DNA from: Myxococcota bacterium
GTDB taxonomy: Bacteria; Myxococcota; XYA12-FULL-58-9; JALHOP01
Direction of reading: 5' to 3'
Assembly (NCBI GenBank): GCA_022842935.1
Contig: JALHOP010000012.1
Location: 1 to 64,000, forward strand
DNA: 64,000 bases
This document shows, piece after piece, positions 30,363 to 39,686 of the stretch. How positions within the stretch are numbered: the stretch's first letter is position 1; every line of letters begins with the position of its first letter. Below the pieces are notes generated by a model. It did no database searches. It saw only the letters and a program-made list of their open reading frames with translations, and was not told the origin of the DNA. A program made the position numbers and the translations under genes.

Positions 30363-32630
30363 ATGAAGCAATCCCCCGGTTGTTGGCTAAGGCTTGATGT
30401 TCTAGCGCTCAGCCTGCTGGTGGCTGGGGTAAGTCTGCACGCGCGACGGGGTCTCGCTCAAAGCGAGCCCCCGTCCGCGGCAGTTGGCGACGGTGCGGCG
30501 CCTTCGGACACGACCGCGCCTGCGGCGACCGCCGAAGCTCAAGGCGAGCGTTTCGAGGTCGACGTCAACGAGGCTCTTGCCCAGCGCGGCTCCTCGAACG
30601 TTCAAGTTTCGTCGTCGATTTTGACTAGCGAGTCGACGGACTCCATCATGCGCAATGCCTATCTGACGCTTTCAGATTGGCTGCAGACGGTTCCTGGCTT
30701 CACGGTCGCGTCTGGTGGCGCCTACGATTTCCCCGGCGCGCGCGGCATTCCTGGTTCGGTGAGTTTCCTCATCGACGGTGTCAACTACACGAGCCCCATC
30801 GACTACCGTTACACCTCGGAGCTTGGCCTCTTCCTCGAAGAGTTCGATCGCATCAACGTCATCAGCGGTCCCGCCGGCGTGCCTTGGGGCGCCTACTCGT
30901 TCTTGGGCGTCATCAACGCCACCACTGGCCGCTCCAACGAGGAAGGTCTGCTCGTGCGGACTAGCCTCGGCAACCGTAATCTCCAACGCATCGCGGTCCG
31001 CTCGGACATTCGTCTGGGCAACGGCGGCCTGCGCTTGTTTGCCGGCTTCGCTTCGATGCGTAAGTCCGAGCGCACCCCCGACTTCGCGGTCACGGCTGTT
31101 CAGCCCTACGCAGCCGATACGATCGTCGCGGAGAACGACCGCAGCGTCTCCATCCAGCCTGACACCCACGTCGTGCTCTCGGCGCGCTACGCGAGCCCCG
31201 GCATCGTTGCGTATTTGCGCTTGCCGTTCAGCAACATGAACTACGGCATCTCGGATGTCGGCGCGGTGCTCGACGGCCGCACCAATGGTAACCGCAAGGT
31301 CTACGACGGCTTCGGCTTCGTTAGCTTGCAGCGCTCGTTCTTCGAGGGCCGCGTCTCGGGTCTCGCGCGGCTCGTATGGCACGGCATTCGCGACCGCTTG
31401 CAACGTGGGTTGCTGCCTCCGTCCGCCGATGTCATCGGCGGCGCCGTGTCGCTGCAGGACATTACCATGAGCCAGTTCAATCTCATTGGTGAGATGGGCT
31501 GGCGTTACCAGAGTGCTTTCTTCAGCTCCGAAGCCGGCGGCGGCGTCGAAGGCCAGATGGTCGTCGTGCACGATAGCGTGTTCGCTGCAGCGGACCCGAA
31601 CCTGGGTGGCAACCTGGTTTCGCAGGGCGATGCTCTGCCGCCGACCAGCGCGAGCAACCTCTTCGACGGCAGCACTCCGCTTTCCGGGTCGGTTTACGGC
31701 TTCGACGAGATCCGTATCCTCGACCGCTTTAGCGTGTTCGGCGGCGCGCGCTACAACCGCGGCAACAACTTCCGTGGTGGCGTTCTGCTATGGCAAGCGA
31801 ACGCGGGTGCTCGCTTGTTCGGTAAGACCTACGTCAAGGTCGGTCGCACGGCCGGTATGCGTCCGCCGACGTTGCTCGACCAGATCGGTCTGCGCCCGAT
31901 CACGGGACGAAGCGATCTCGAGCCCGAGCGCGCCCGCGCCCTGCAGTTCGAAGCCAACACTGCGTTCTCACTGCCTGGCATCATCGATGACGGCTTCGTC
32001 CGTGCGGACTATTCGATGACCACGACGGAAAACAACATCGTCCGCGAAGGTCAACGTTTCACCGAATACGAGTTCCGACCGGTTTCCACTGAGGGTTTCG
32101 ATATCCGAACGGCGGAAGCCGTAGTGGCGATGCGCTTATTCAAGCACCTCGACTTTTACGGCATGGCGCAGCGCAACACCGTGCAGCGCCCGAGCGACAG
32201 CGTTCAGGATGGTGCCGACCGAACCGTGCCGAACCGTGGCTACGACAACCGCTTCGTGGCGCGTCTTGGCTACTGGCCGCTAGAGTTCCTGCGCCTCCAG
32301 GGGGCCGCGACAATCCAGTGCGGTGGCACCCGTCTGACGTTCAACGACGCGGCCGGCGCCTTCACCAGCCCGGTCGACCTGCAGAACGCCTTGGTGTCCG
32401 AGAAGCTGGGCTGCGAGCCGTTCGTCGATTTCAACATCATGTCGGTCGTTCCCGCGTCGAATGTCAGCATCACGGCCGCGGTGACCAACATCACCGATCG
32501 CCGCCCCGCGAGCGCTTTCTTCTCTGCCACCGAGCTCCAGGGCGCCGAGCCGCCGAACCTGCGTTGGCGTAACGGTCGCACCTTCTTCGTGACCTTGCAG
32601 TGGTCGCCGGCGCAATCCGGCCTCGAGTAG
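30363..32630 (+). CDS. TonB-dependent receptor-like outer-membrane protein
   Basis: The 755-residue protein has a signal peptide (LDVLALSLLVAGVSLHARRGLA), a Pro/Ala-rich linker, and a plug domain (about 85-200: TLSDWLQTVPGFTVASGG, GARGIPGSVSFLIDGVNY, RINVISGPAGVPWGAYSFLG with INATTG). A long beta-barrel follows, ending in an aromatic strand (FFVTLQWSP). The plug resembles TonB-dependent receptors, but no clear TonB box is visible. The substrate cannot be read from sequence. It pairs with the lipoprotein upstream, and an FMN dehydrogenase gene begins 8 bases downstream of the stop. Confidence 0.85.
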   Translation: MKQSPGCWLRLDVLALSLLVAGVSLHARRGLAQSEPPSAAVGDGAAPSDTTAPAATAEAQGERFEVDVNEALAQRGSSNVQVSSSILTSESTDSIMRNAYLTLSDWLQTVPGFTVASGGAYDFPGARGIPGSVSFLIDGVNYTSPIDYRYTSELGLFLEEFDRINVISGPAGVPWGAYSFLGVINATTGRSNEEGLLVRTSLGNRNLQRIAVRSDIRLGNGGLRLFAGFASMRKSERTPDFAVTAVQPYAADTIVAENDRSVSIQPDTHVVLSARYASPGIVAYLRLPFSNMNYGISDVGAVLDGRTNGNRKVYDGFGFVSLQRSFFEGRVSGLARLVWHGIRDRLQRGLLPPSADVIGGAVSLQDITMSQFNLIGEMGWRYQSAFFSSEAGGGVEGQMVVVHDSVFAAADPNLGGNLVSQGDALPPTSASNLFDGSTPLSGSVYGFDEIRILDRFSVFGGARYNRGNNFRGGVLLWQANAGARLFGKTYVKVGRTAGMRPPTLLDQIGLRPITGRSDLEPERARALQFEANTAFSLPGIIDDGFVRADYSMTTTENNIVREGQRFTEYEFRPVSTEGFDIRTAEAVVAMRLFKHLDFYGMAQRNTVQRPSDSVQDGADRTVPNRGYDNRFVARLGYWPLEFLRLQGAATIQCGGTRLTFNDAAGAFTSPVDLQNALVSEKLGCEPFVDFNIMSVVPASNVSITAAVTNITDRRPASAFFSATELQGAEPPNLRWRNGRTFFVTLQWSPAQSGLE

Positions 32631-32638
32631 AGTCGGCG

Positions 32639-33868
32639 ATGTCCAGCTCGCGTCGTGACCTGTTGCAACTGGGAACAGTGGCGGCCGCGATGGCGGTGTT
32701 GCCGAGATCCGCACGTGCGGCGGCGGGGCCGGCATCGCCCACGGCTGCCGACAGACCCGCGCCGCCAGCCTCTGCCGCGTCGGCGGCTTCCCCCGATGAC
32801 CTCGTGAGCCGTGAAGAGCGTGAGCTCAAGGTCGTCAATCTTGCGTTGCTCGAAGAGGAGGCGCGCAAGCTCATATCGCCCAAGCGTTTCTCGTTTACCG
32901 GCCCCGCTGGTGACGGGGTCACGTATCGCGAGAACACGCGCGCTTTCAACGACTACCCCGTCATGCCTCGCCGCCTGCAAGGGATTGGCAAGAACGGCAT
33001 CGACATTCGTACGAAGCTCCTCGGGCACGACTTGGCGTTGCCCATCCTTACCTGCCCGATGGGAAACAATGGGCGTTTTCATGTCGAGGCCGAGGCTGCC
33101 AGCGCGCGTGGAGCTGGCGCCGCTGGGACGATCTTCACGGCCTCGCAGGCGGCCAATAAGACCCTCGAGGAGATCGCGGCCGCGACCCCGGGTCCCAAGT
33201 GGTTTCAGATCTACTTGAACCGCGATCCCGAGGTGAACAAGTTCCTGGTCGAGAAGGCGAGGGCTGCCGGCTTCAGCGCCGTGGTCTTCACTGCGGACTC
33301 GTTGGGCGCAGGTAACGCCGACGACTACGTACGCCTCGGTAGCTACAAACCGCCCGAGCTCACCTTCGCGAACCACGATCCAGCCAAGGGTGGGCGCGGC
33401 AAGTTCAACGACTTCAAGTGGGACGTTAGCTTCGACGACATCAAGTATCTGCGCGACCTCTCGGGACTCCCTGTCATCGTCAAGGGAGTTACACACCCTG
33501 CCGACGTTCAGAAGGCCGTTCGTGCGGGCGCCTCCGCCATCTGGGTTTCCAATCACGGTGGTCGACAGATCGACGGCGTACCGGCGTCCATCAGTACCCT
33601 CGAGCCAGCGGCAAAGGCGGTCGCGGGCAAGGTCCCGATCATCTTCGATAGCGGCATTCGGCGCGGCATCGATGTGCTCAAGGCGTTGGCTCTAGGCGCG
33701 AGCGTCGTGGCTATTGGGCGTCCCGTGTTGTGGGGGCTCATCAACGGCGGCTCGCTCGGGGTGAAGAGCGTCTACGATTTCCTCGGCGGCGAGCTCAAAA
33801 ACGCGATGCTGCTCTCGGGCGTCGACAAGCTCGCCGACATCAAGCGGGAGCTCGTGACGCGCGCGTGA
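32639..33868 (+). CDS. FMN-dependent alpha-hydroxy-acid dehydrogenase, Tat-exported
   Basis: About 409 residues from the ATG at 32639. The N-terminus SSSRRDLLQLGTVAAAMAVL is a twin-arginine signal, followed by an Ala/Pro-rich linker. The enzyme domain matches the lactate/glycolate oxidase family: PILTCPMGNNG near the FMN site, KWFQIYLNRD, LPVIVKGV (catalytic-side Lys), the active-site His in SNHGGRQIDG, and DSGIRRGIDVLKAL with GRPVLW for the phosphate. These enzymes oxidise 2-hydroxy acids such as lactate to keto acids. Export through Tat as a folded flavoprotein fits the signal. The specificity cannot be given. Confidence 0.9.
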   Translation: MSSSRRDLLQLGTVAAAMAVLPRSARAAAGPASPTAADRPAPPASAASAASPDDLVSREERELKVVNLALLEEEARKLISPKRFSFTGPAGDGVTYRENTRAFNDYPVMPRRLQGIGKNGIDIRTKLLGHDLALPILTCPMGNNGRFHVEAEAASARGAGAAGTIFTASQAANKTLEEIAAATPGPKWFQIYLNRDPEVNKFLVEKARAAGFSAVVFTADSLGAGNADDYVRLGSYKPPELTFANHDPAKGGRGKFNDFKWDVSFDDIKYLRDLSGLPVIVKGVTHPADVQKAVRAGASAIWVSNHGGRQIDGVPASISTLEPAAKAVAGKVPIIFDSGIRRGIDVLKALALGASVVAIGRPVLWGLINGGSLGVKSVYDFLGGELKNAMLLSGVDKLADIKRELVTRA

Positions 33869-33907
33869 GCCGCGGTGGCGCGTACCATCGGGTCTTTGCC
33901 CGCAGTC

Positions 33908-34918
33908 TCAGCGCTTGATGTGGTCCTGGAAGTTCACCTGGTAGTACTCGCGCACCAGGTCCCCGATGAGGGCGGGCGGATACTTCGACGGATTGTCCGC
34001 TGAAACGCAGGTCGGCATGCTCTCGATCGTCTTGTCGATCCCGGGGCTGAAGAAGAAGGCGACCGAATAGCGGTCCGCGTCACCCTCGACGATGACTCCG
34101 TGAGGTGTCGAGAGGTAGCGGTCATTCGACCAGCGCTTCATGAAGTTGCCGAGGTTCACGAGATAGGTTCCGTCGATGAGCGGCGGCGGGACCCACTCGC
34201 CACTCGTCAGGCGAACGGCGAGACCTGGCACCTCGGTGCGGGCGAGGAACGTGATGAAGCTGTTGTCGGTGTGTGGTGCGGTTCCGAACTCGTTGTCGCC
34301 CAAACGGGTCGGCGGATAGTGCAAGCAGCGCACGTTGGCGTGCGTCTCGCCCGTGAAGTAGGACGTAAAGAAATCGAGCGGCAGGCCAAGGGAGGCCGCG
34401 ATGGGCGGTAAGAGTCGCTCACCGAGCGCATGCACCGCCTTGAAGTACTCGAGCATCGTCTCGCGGAAGCCGGCGAGATTCTCCGGCCATTGGTTCATGC
34501 CTCGGAGGGGTGTCTTCTTGATGACGTCAGGGTGCTCCGGCGAGCGTTCGTGGGCAAAGAAGAACGATGCGTTCTGGTTGGGCTTGGTTGCCTTATGGAC
34601 GGTCGAGCTCTTCGCGAGGCTTTGGCCGAGAGGCATGTAGCCGATGTTGTTCGCGTTGATCTTGACCTTGAGCTTCTCGTCCTCGGGGAGCGTGTGAAAG
34701 CGCCGCGATTGCTCGAAGGTGCGCGCGATCAGATCCTCGGGCACGCCGTGGTTCTTTACGTAGAAGAAGCCGACCTCTTCGCAAGCGCGTCGCAGCTCGG
34801 CCGCCAAGGTTTCGAGCGCGCCGCGCTCGCCGCGGAACGTAGGTCCGCAGTCGAGGACGGGGATGTTTGCTAGTGCTGCATCGTAGTCTTTGGCGGCGAA
34901 TCGCTTGAACAGGTGCAT
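33908..34918 (-). CDS. 2-oxoglutarate/Fe(II)-dependent oxygenase (isopenicillin N synthase-like)
   Basis: The 336-residue protein has the DIOX_N region at the start (IPVLDCGPTFRGERGALETL, then EEVGFFYVKNHGVP) and the Fe(II)/2OG core. The core has the H-x-D motif in PHTDNSFITF, the distal His in LSTPHGVIV, and the R-x-S pair in DRYSVAFFFSPG. Plant-type and bacterial members hydroxylate or cyclise small molecules; no substrate can be assigned. It converges on the FMN dehydrogenase and is encoded just downstream of the barrel-protein gene on the same strand. Confidence 0.92.
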   Translation of the reverse strand: MHLFKRFAAKDYDAALANIPVLDCGPTFRGERGALETLAAELRRACEEVGFFYVKNHGVPEDLIARTFEQSRRFHTLPEDEKLKVKINANNIGYMPLGQSLAKSSTVHKATKPNQNASFFFAHERSPEHPDVIKKTPLRGMNQWPENLAGFRETMLEYFKAVHALGERLLPPIAASLGLPLDFFTSYFTGETHANVRCLHYPPTRLGDNEFGTAPHTDNSFITFLARTEVPGLAVRLTSGEWVPPPLIDGTYLVNLGNFMKRWSNDRYLSTPHGVIVEGDADRYSVAFFFSPGIDKTIESMPTCVSADNPSKYPPALIGDLVREYYQVNFQDHIKR

Positions 34919-34972
34919 ACGTCCTCCGCGTCGACTTCCATTGTGCGCGACGCGCGACTTCTGCGCTACTCG

Positions 34973-36787
34973 CTAGAGGGGCAACTGCAGACCAACGAAT
35001 AGCTCCCAATCATTCGCTCTGCGTGGAGCAGTGGCCGGTGAGGCCTGACCGGGCAGCGGTAAGACCGGGAAGTTCGAGCGCAAAATTCCATCACCACTAC
35101 GCCAGGTGAGGGCAGTGTCGAGCTCTGCATAGGTCATCAGCTGAACCCGGTAGTCCAGACGCAAGAGCCTGGAGCCATAGGTCAGGTCCGCGATACCGGT
35201 CAGGATGAAGAGCGTATCGTCCCAGCGCGCCGGCTGTGGCACGATGATGTACGCGCCAGCGTAGTGCCGACCGTAGTCGTAGTCGACGAGCTCGTTGCGA
35301 GCGGCCAAAAAGGGCGCAATCTCGAGCGACTCGTAACCGCGCTCGTTGTAGAAGTATTCGGCGCCGAAGGTGATCTCGTCTTCGGCCGCACGGTCGCCCC
35401 CGACGGCGTAGTGGATCTTGAGCTCGAGACCCCCGAGCGCTTGCATGAAGGTACGGTTTGCCTGCGTGGACAGCGTCGGGAAGATGTCGTTCGCCTGGTC
35501 CAGCTCGCCGAAGTATTGCTGCTGCTCGAGGCCCTTAGAGACGACGAACTCGCCCTTGATGTCCAACGGTCCGAGTCCAGAGTCGAGCTCGGCGGAGAAG
35601 GTCATCGGACGCTTGCGTCGCGCCGTCGCTGATAGGGATAGCTCTGCGGGCCCCATGACGATCTCGGCGCGTGCTGCGCCTCGCATGTCGGCCGCCGAGG
35701 AGATGCCATCGAAGTCTGCTATAGCATACAGGTTCCAGCCGAGCGACTCGATCGGATAGTGGACCTTCAGGATCTTGATGCCGTTACGCGCGTCGAACGC
35801 CGCGAGCGGATCGCGCCGTTGGCGGTTCAGCCGGTCGGCTGGGTTCCAAAAGCGCCCCACGCCCCAGCGTAGAGGCTGTTTGCCGAGCGTCACGTAGACC
35901 CGGCGCTCGATGGTCCACTTGATCCACAACTGGTCCAGGGTGAAGACGTTCGAGTCGCTGAACGGCGACCCCGCGGGCGGCACGATGTTGCTGTTGTTCA
36001 GGCGCATCCTGACGAAGCCGCGGAGCTGATCGGCCGGTCGAGCGTCGAGATAGATGTCAGCAAGATTGTCATTAAAGAGCGGTGCGTCGGATATCCGCTC
36101 GTTATCGCGGAAGCCGTAGCGGAAACGCGGGTAGAGCAGCCCGCCGATCGCCAGGGCGTCGTCAGCGGCAGTAAGGCGCTCCTTTACGTCGGACGTCTGT
36201 GTCGGCGTCACGGTTCCGCCGCCGGCCGCTGCGATCTCCGTGCCGATATCGAAGGTCATGTCACCGTCGGGCGTCGTCGTACCCGTGATTTCCGGGGGCG
36301 GATCCGGTGGGGGCTCCACCTGTTGCGTCACGGCTGGGGTCTCGGGCGGCTTACTGTCGACCCAGGGTTGAGCCCGGAAAGGCGCCATGAGCTTCGCGGT
36401 TTCGGTGACGCGCACAATTAAATCACCGCCCGTAACAATCAAGCGATAGCGGTGTGTGCCTGTGTCGGTTGCGAACGCCACCAAAGAAACGAACGAATAG
36501 CCTTTGGGGCCCGAGCCCACCCGCCGCATTTGCAGAAGGTTGTGCGACTGGAAGTTGTCTTCTCGCAGGATGTCGAGGACGACGCCTTTACCTTTGGTGC
36601 GGCTACGAAGCTCGAGAAGGATATTGCGCTTCCCGCTGACATCGATGGTCAGGCCGCCTTCTTCGATCTGGTAGGCCGTACGTTCCCGTGAAAGCTCGAC
36701 GGCGCGAGGCTGGCCGACCAGGCTGACGTTGTCGGCGCCCGCGATGGCTGACACCAGGCTGGCGGCACAGATGGCGAGAATCGTCAT
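34973..36787 (-). CDS. Outer-membrane beta-barrel protein, porin-like
   Basis: About 604 residues from the ATG at 36787, the only start with a clean signal peptide (MTILAICAASLVSAIAGA). Residues about 20-150 form a separate domain that looks beta-rich (ILLELRSRTKGKGVVLDIL). A Pro/Thr-rich linker follows, and from about 210 a barrel region with alternating strands (LYPRFRYGFRD, QLWIKWTIERRVYVTLGKQ, RWGVGRFWNPADRLNRQRRD). The W-x-x-G-K-x-x-x-R-W-G-x-G-x-x-x-N-P pattern occurs in outer-membrane proteins related to DUF1302/porin types. Its cargo and whether the N-terminal domain is a peptidoglycan or ligand-binding module are unknown. Confidence 0.72.
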   Translation of the reverse strand: MTILAICAASLVSAIAGADNVSLVGQPRAVELSRERTAYQIEEGGLTIDVSGKRNILLELRSRTKGKGVVLDILREDNFQSHNLLQMRRVGSGPKGYSFVSLVAFATDTGTHRYRLIVTGGDLIVRVTETAKLMAPFRAQPWVDSKPPETPAVTQQVEPPPDPPPEITGTTTPDGDMTFDIGTEIAAAGGGTVTPTQTSDVKERLTAADDALAIGGLLYPRFRYGFRDNERISDAPLFNDNLADIYLDARPADQLRGFVRMRLNNSNIVPPAGSPFSDSNVFTLDQLWIKWTIERRVYVTLGKQPLRWGVGRFWNPADRLNRQRRDPLAAFDARNGIKILKVHYPIESLGWNLYAIADFDGISSAADMRGAARAEIVMGPAELSLSATARRKRPMTFSAELDSGLGPLDIKGEFVVSKGLEQQQYFGELDQANDIFPTLSTQANRTFMQALGGLELKIHYAVGGDRAAEDEITFGAEYFYNERGYESLEIAPFLAARNELVDYDYGRHYAGAYIIVPQPARWDDTLFILTGIADLTYGSRLLRLDYRVQLMTYAELDTALTWRSGDGILRSNFPVLPLPGQASPATAPRRANDWELFVGLQLPL

Positions 36788-36904
36788 GGGGGGAGAGAGG
36801 CGTCTACCGTGCTCGGATTCTAAGCGGAGGCGGGCGGTGACACTATTATTTCGCTCAGTGGACGATGGCTGCCGTCGAGACCCACGGTGTGCTACAAGGC
36901 GCGC

Positions 36905-38089
36905 GTGCCGCCCAGGGCTCCTTCGACGGCGCTGTTGATCGCCATGACGACTGTGTCGTCTTTCTCGATCAGCGTGCTGATCCCATCTCTGCCGGGCATT
37001 GCGCGCGGCTTCGGCGTCGCCGCGAGCGAGGCACAGCTTGCCCATACGCTGTTCCTCGCCGGTGTCGCGGTCGGGCAGCTCTTCTACGGACCCATCTCGG
37101 ACCGCTTTGGCAGACGTCCGCCCCTGTTGATTGGCCTTGCCATCACCTTCAGCGGCGCCCTTGCCGCGCTGCTCGCCTCGTCGTTCAACGTGCTGCTCTT
37201 GGCGCGCGGTGTTCAGGCCCTGGGCGCCTGCTCGGGCCTCGTCATGGGGCGCGCCATGGTCCGCGATTCGGCGACCCGGGATCGTGCCGCGAGCATGATT
37301 GGCTACATCACCATGGCGCAATCGCTGGCCGTGGTCATGGCACCCACAATAGGGGGGCAAGTCGCACAGCGCTTCGGCTGGCGTGGGGTCTTCGTCATCA
37401 TGAGCACCTTCGCGCTTTTGGTCTTCGTTTGGGCGGTGGCGCGCGCCAACGAGACGCTGCTGCACCGCCACGAAACCTTTCAGCTTCGGGCTGTCGTGCG
37501 CGCGGACCTTCGTTTGCTCTGCACACGGCGTTTTCTCGGCTACGCTCTCACGGCGGCCTTCAGCTCAGCGACGTGGATGACGTTCCTCGCGGCCGCGCCC
37601 CATCTCGTCATCGACATCGTTGGCATGAGCCCGGCGCGGTTTGGCGCAGCGCTCATGCCGGTACCCTTTGCTTACATGTTCGGCGGCTTCCTCACCGGGC
37701 GGCTGACGACGCGCTACGGCATCGATCGCATGATCGCGATCGGCTTTGTCTTCGCGGGCATTGGCGCCTCCGGCTTCTTGGTTTTCGGGGCGTGGGGCGA
37801 GCTTAGCGCCTTGATTGTCATTGCACCCATGGTCCCACTGGCCCTGGCGAACGCCTTGCTCCAGACCAACAGCATCGCCGGCGCCTTGAGTGTGAATCCC
37901 AAGCTTGCGGGCGCGGCGTCCGGTCTCGTCGGTTTCATGCAGATGGCGTGCAGCGCCGGTTTCACACTCGTCTTGACTCGGACCGCGAACGTCGCGTTGA
38001 TGCCGTTATCGCTGGTGCTGGCAGGGCTTGCCGCGGCGAGCTTCTCGGCATTCATCCTACGGGGACCGCGGCAGCTCTCAGAAGCATGA
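36905..38089 (+). CDS. MFS drug-resistance-type transporter (Bcr/CflA-like)
   Basis: About 394 residues from a GTG at 36905 (an in-frame GTG at 36887 would add six residues). Twelve membrane helices are evident. Motif A is intact between helices 2 and 3 (GPISDRFGRRPPLL), and the fifth helix begins MAQSLAVVMAPTIGGQV, typical of the 12-helix drug:proton antiporter group. It probably exports small amphipathic compounds across the inner membrane. The next gene starts five bases after its stop, suggesting co-expression. Confidence 0.9.
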   Translation: MPPRAPSTALLIAMTTVSSFSISVLIPSLPGIARGFGVAASEAQLAHTLFLAGVAVGQLFYGPISDRFGRRPPLLIGLAITFSGALAALLASSFNVLLLARGVQALGACSGLVMGRAMVRDSATRDRAASMIGYITMAQSLAVVMAPTIGGQVAQRFGWRGVFVIMSTFALLVFVWAVARANETLLHRHETFQLRAVVRADLRLLCTRRFLGYALTAAFSSATWMTFLAAAPHLVIDIVGMSPARFGAALMPVPFAYMFGGFLTGRLTTRYGIDRMIAIGFVFAGIGASGFLVFGAWGELSALIVIAPMVPLALANALLQTNSIAGALSVNPKLAGAASGLVGFMQMACSAGFTLVLTRTANVALMPLSLVLAGLAAASFSAFILRGPRQLSEA

Positions 38090-38093
38090 GCGT

Positions 38094-38909
38094 ATGGGTG
38101 GGAACGCGATGGTAGGTCAGGTCACTTCCGCAGACGGTACGTCCATCACTTACGATGTCGATGGCAGCGGGCCGATCACGCTCTTCTTGCACGGCCTCGC
38201 AAACGACCGGACGCGATGGCGGCCCATGCTGCCCGTGCTCACCAAAGAGCTGCGGGTCGTCACCGTTGACCGGCGCGGTCGCGGTGATAGCGGAGACACC
38301 CTTCCGTATGCGCTCGAGCGTGAGGTCGAAGACCTCCAGGCCCTCCTCGCCCTCTTCAAGGAACCGGTGCATCTCGTCGGCCACGCGTTCGGCGCTGTCT
38401 GCGTGCTCGAAGCCCTCACCCGCGTGCCGAATGTCGCATCTGCAGTCCTGTGCCGCTTCCCGGCGCCGGGCGGAGATGGGTACTGCTCGTCCCACGTGCT
38501 CGAGAAGATCCTCAACGCGCTTGCGGTGGACGATTTTGCCCGCGCCACCCGTATCTATTTCGGCGAAGTCGCGCACATGCCGCGCGACCTCATTGATGAG
38601 ATTTCCCGTCTTCCGACCTGGCGCAACCGCCTGCAGGCAGCTCACACCATCGGGCGTGAGCTCTTGGCCCTCGAGGCCTTCAGCTACGACAAGGAACGCC
38701 TGAGCAAAGGTTCCGTTCCGGTCATGCTTCTGCACGGCAACGACGCGGACGCGTCAACCGAAACCGCGATGGCGGCACTGGAGGCGACCCTTCCTGTCGT
38801 CGAGCGCTTCGCCATGCGTGCGGGTCAGGTCGCGGCCATGAATACCGACATCGCCGCGTTTACCGATCCCGTCGTTGCTTGGGTCAAGCGGCACCACAAG
38901 AAGACGTGA
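38094..38909 (+). CDS. Alpha/beta-hydrolase-fold protein lacking the catalytic serine
   Basis: About 271 residues from the ATG at 38094; an ATG at 38109 follows a better GGTGGGA ribosome site. The fold is clear: the oxyanion region LFLHGLANDRTRW, RRGRGDSGDT, and the nucleophile elbow VHLVGHAFGAV. The elbow should be G-H-S-x-G, but the codon at the nucleophile (A98) is GCG, so Ala replaces Ser. The C-terminal position usually holding His reads RAGQVAAMNTD. An acidic site is present in LLHGNDADAS. It therefore looks like a non-catalytic binding protein or uses a different chemistry. It follows the MFS gene by four bases. Confidence 0.85.
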   Translation: MGGNAMVGQVTSADGTSITYDVDGSGPITLFLHGLANDRTRWRPMLPVLTKELRVVTVDRRGRGDSGDTLPYALEREVEDLQALLALFKEPVHLVGHAFGAVCVLEALTRVPNVASAVLCRFPAPGGDGYCSSHVLEKILNALAVDDFARATRIYFGEVAHMPRDLIDEISRLPTWRNRLQAAHTIGRELLALEAFSYDKERLSKGSVPVMLLHGNDADASTETAMAALEATLPVVERFAMRAGQVAAMNTDIAAFTDPVVAWVKRHHKKT

Positions 38910-38957
38910 ACGGTTTACTCGCGAGCGGAAAGCCAGCGTGCTAACACCGGCAAAACG

Positions 38958-39659
38958 ATGAGCGGGGCTTCGATGGATGTCATCGCAGAGGTGACGGATT
39001 TGACGAAGGAGTACCAGCTCGGCGCGACCACCGTTCGCGCCCTTCGCGGTGCCACCTTCAAAATTCAGAAGGGGCTGTTCACGGCGCTTGCCGGGGCATC
39101 TGGTAGTGGCAAGACGACCGCGCTGAATCTCATCGGCGCCATGGACCGTCCCTCTTCGGGCACCATTAGAGTCGATCGACAGAACGTCTCGAGTCTGAGT
39201 GAAGACGGACGCACGCGCTTTCGCCTCGAGAAAGTCGGCTTCGTGTTTCAGAGCTTCAACCTCATCCAGGCGTTGACGGCTTACCAGAATGTCGAGCTGC
39301 CGCTCTTGCTCGGCAGCAAGCACACGCGCGGCGAACGTGAGCAGATGGTGTCACGGATCCTCGACGAGGTGGGTCTCGGGGACAAACGGCACCACCGACC
39401 GGCCGAGCTCTCAGGTGGCCAGCAACAGCGTGTCGCCATCGCCCGCGCCTTGGTTAAGCAGCCGCTGCTCGTTTTGGCGGATGAACCGACAGCCAACCTC
39501 GACTCCGCGACGTCGCAAGTCGTCGTCGAGCTCATGAAGCAAATGAACAAGAAGTCGAATGCGACGTTCGTGTTCTCCACGCACGACGAAGGGCTCATGC
39601 AGATGGCCGACGTCTGTATTCGCATGAAGGACGGAAAAGTCGTCGATGCGGCGCACTGA
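38958..39659 (+). CDS. ABC transporter ATPase, LolD/MacB-type
   Basis: The 233-residue ATPase is complete: Walker [12 protein letters not shown]-loop FVFQSFNLI, signature [13 protein letters not shown], Walker [10 protein letters not shown] and the switch His in FSTHDE. This is the sequence type of LolD/MacB/FtsE-like subunits, which work with FtsX-fold permeases and do mechanotransmission rather than direct transport. The two permease genes follow, 27 bases downstream. Confidence 0.95.
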   Translation: MSGASMDVIAEVTDLTKEYQLGATTVRALRGATFKIQKGLFTALAGASGSGKTTALNLIGAMDRPSSGTIRVDRQNVSSLSEDGRTRFRLEKVGFVFQSFNLIQALTAYQNVELPLLLGSKHTRGEREQMVSRILDEVGLGDKRHHRPAELSGGQQQRVAIARALVKQPLLVLADEPTANLDSATSQVVVELMKQMNKKSNATFVFSTHDEGLMQMADVCIRMKDGKVVDAAH

Positions 39660-39686
39660 GCAGGCGAAGGTCAACGGGGGCTACGA

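Noticed and set aside
32270-33556. Minus-strand ORF of 428 codons opposite the receptor and dehydrogenase genes
   Set aside because: Antisense of two genes with clear families; composition follows the codon shadow.
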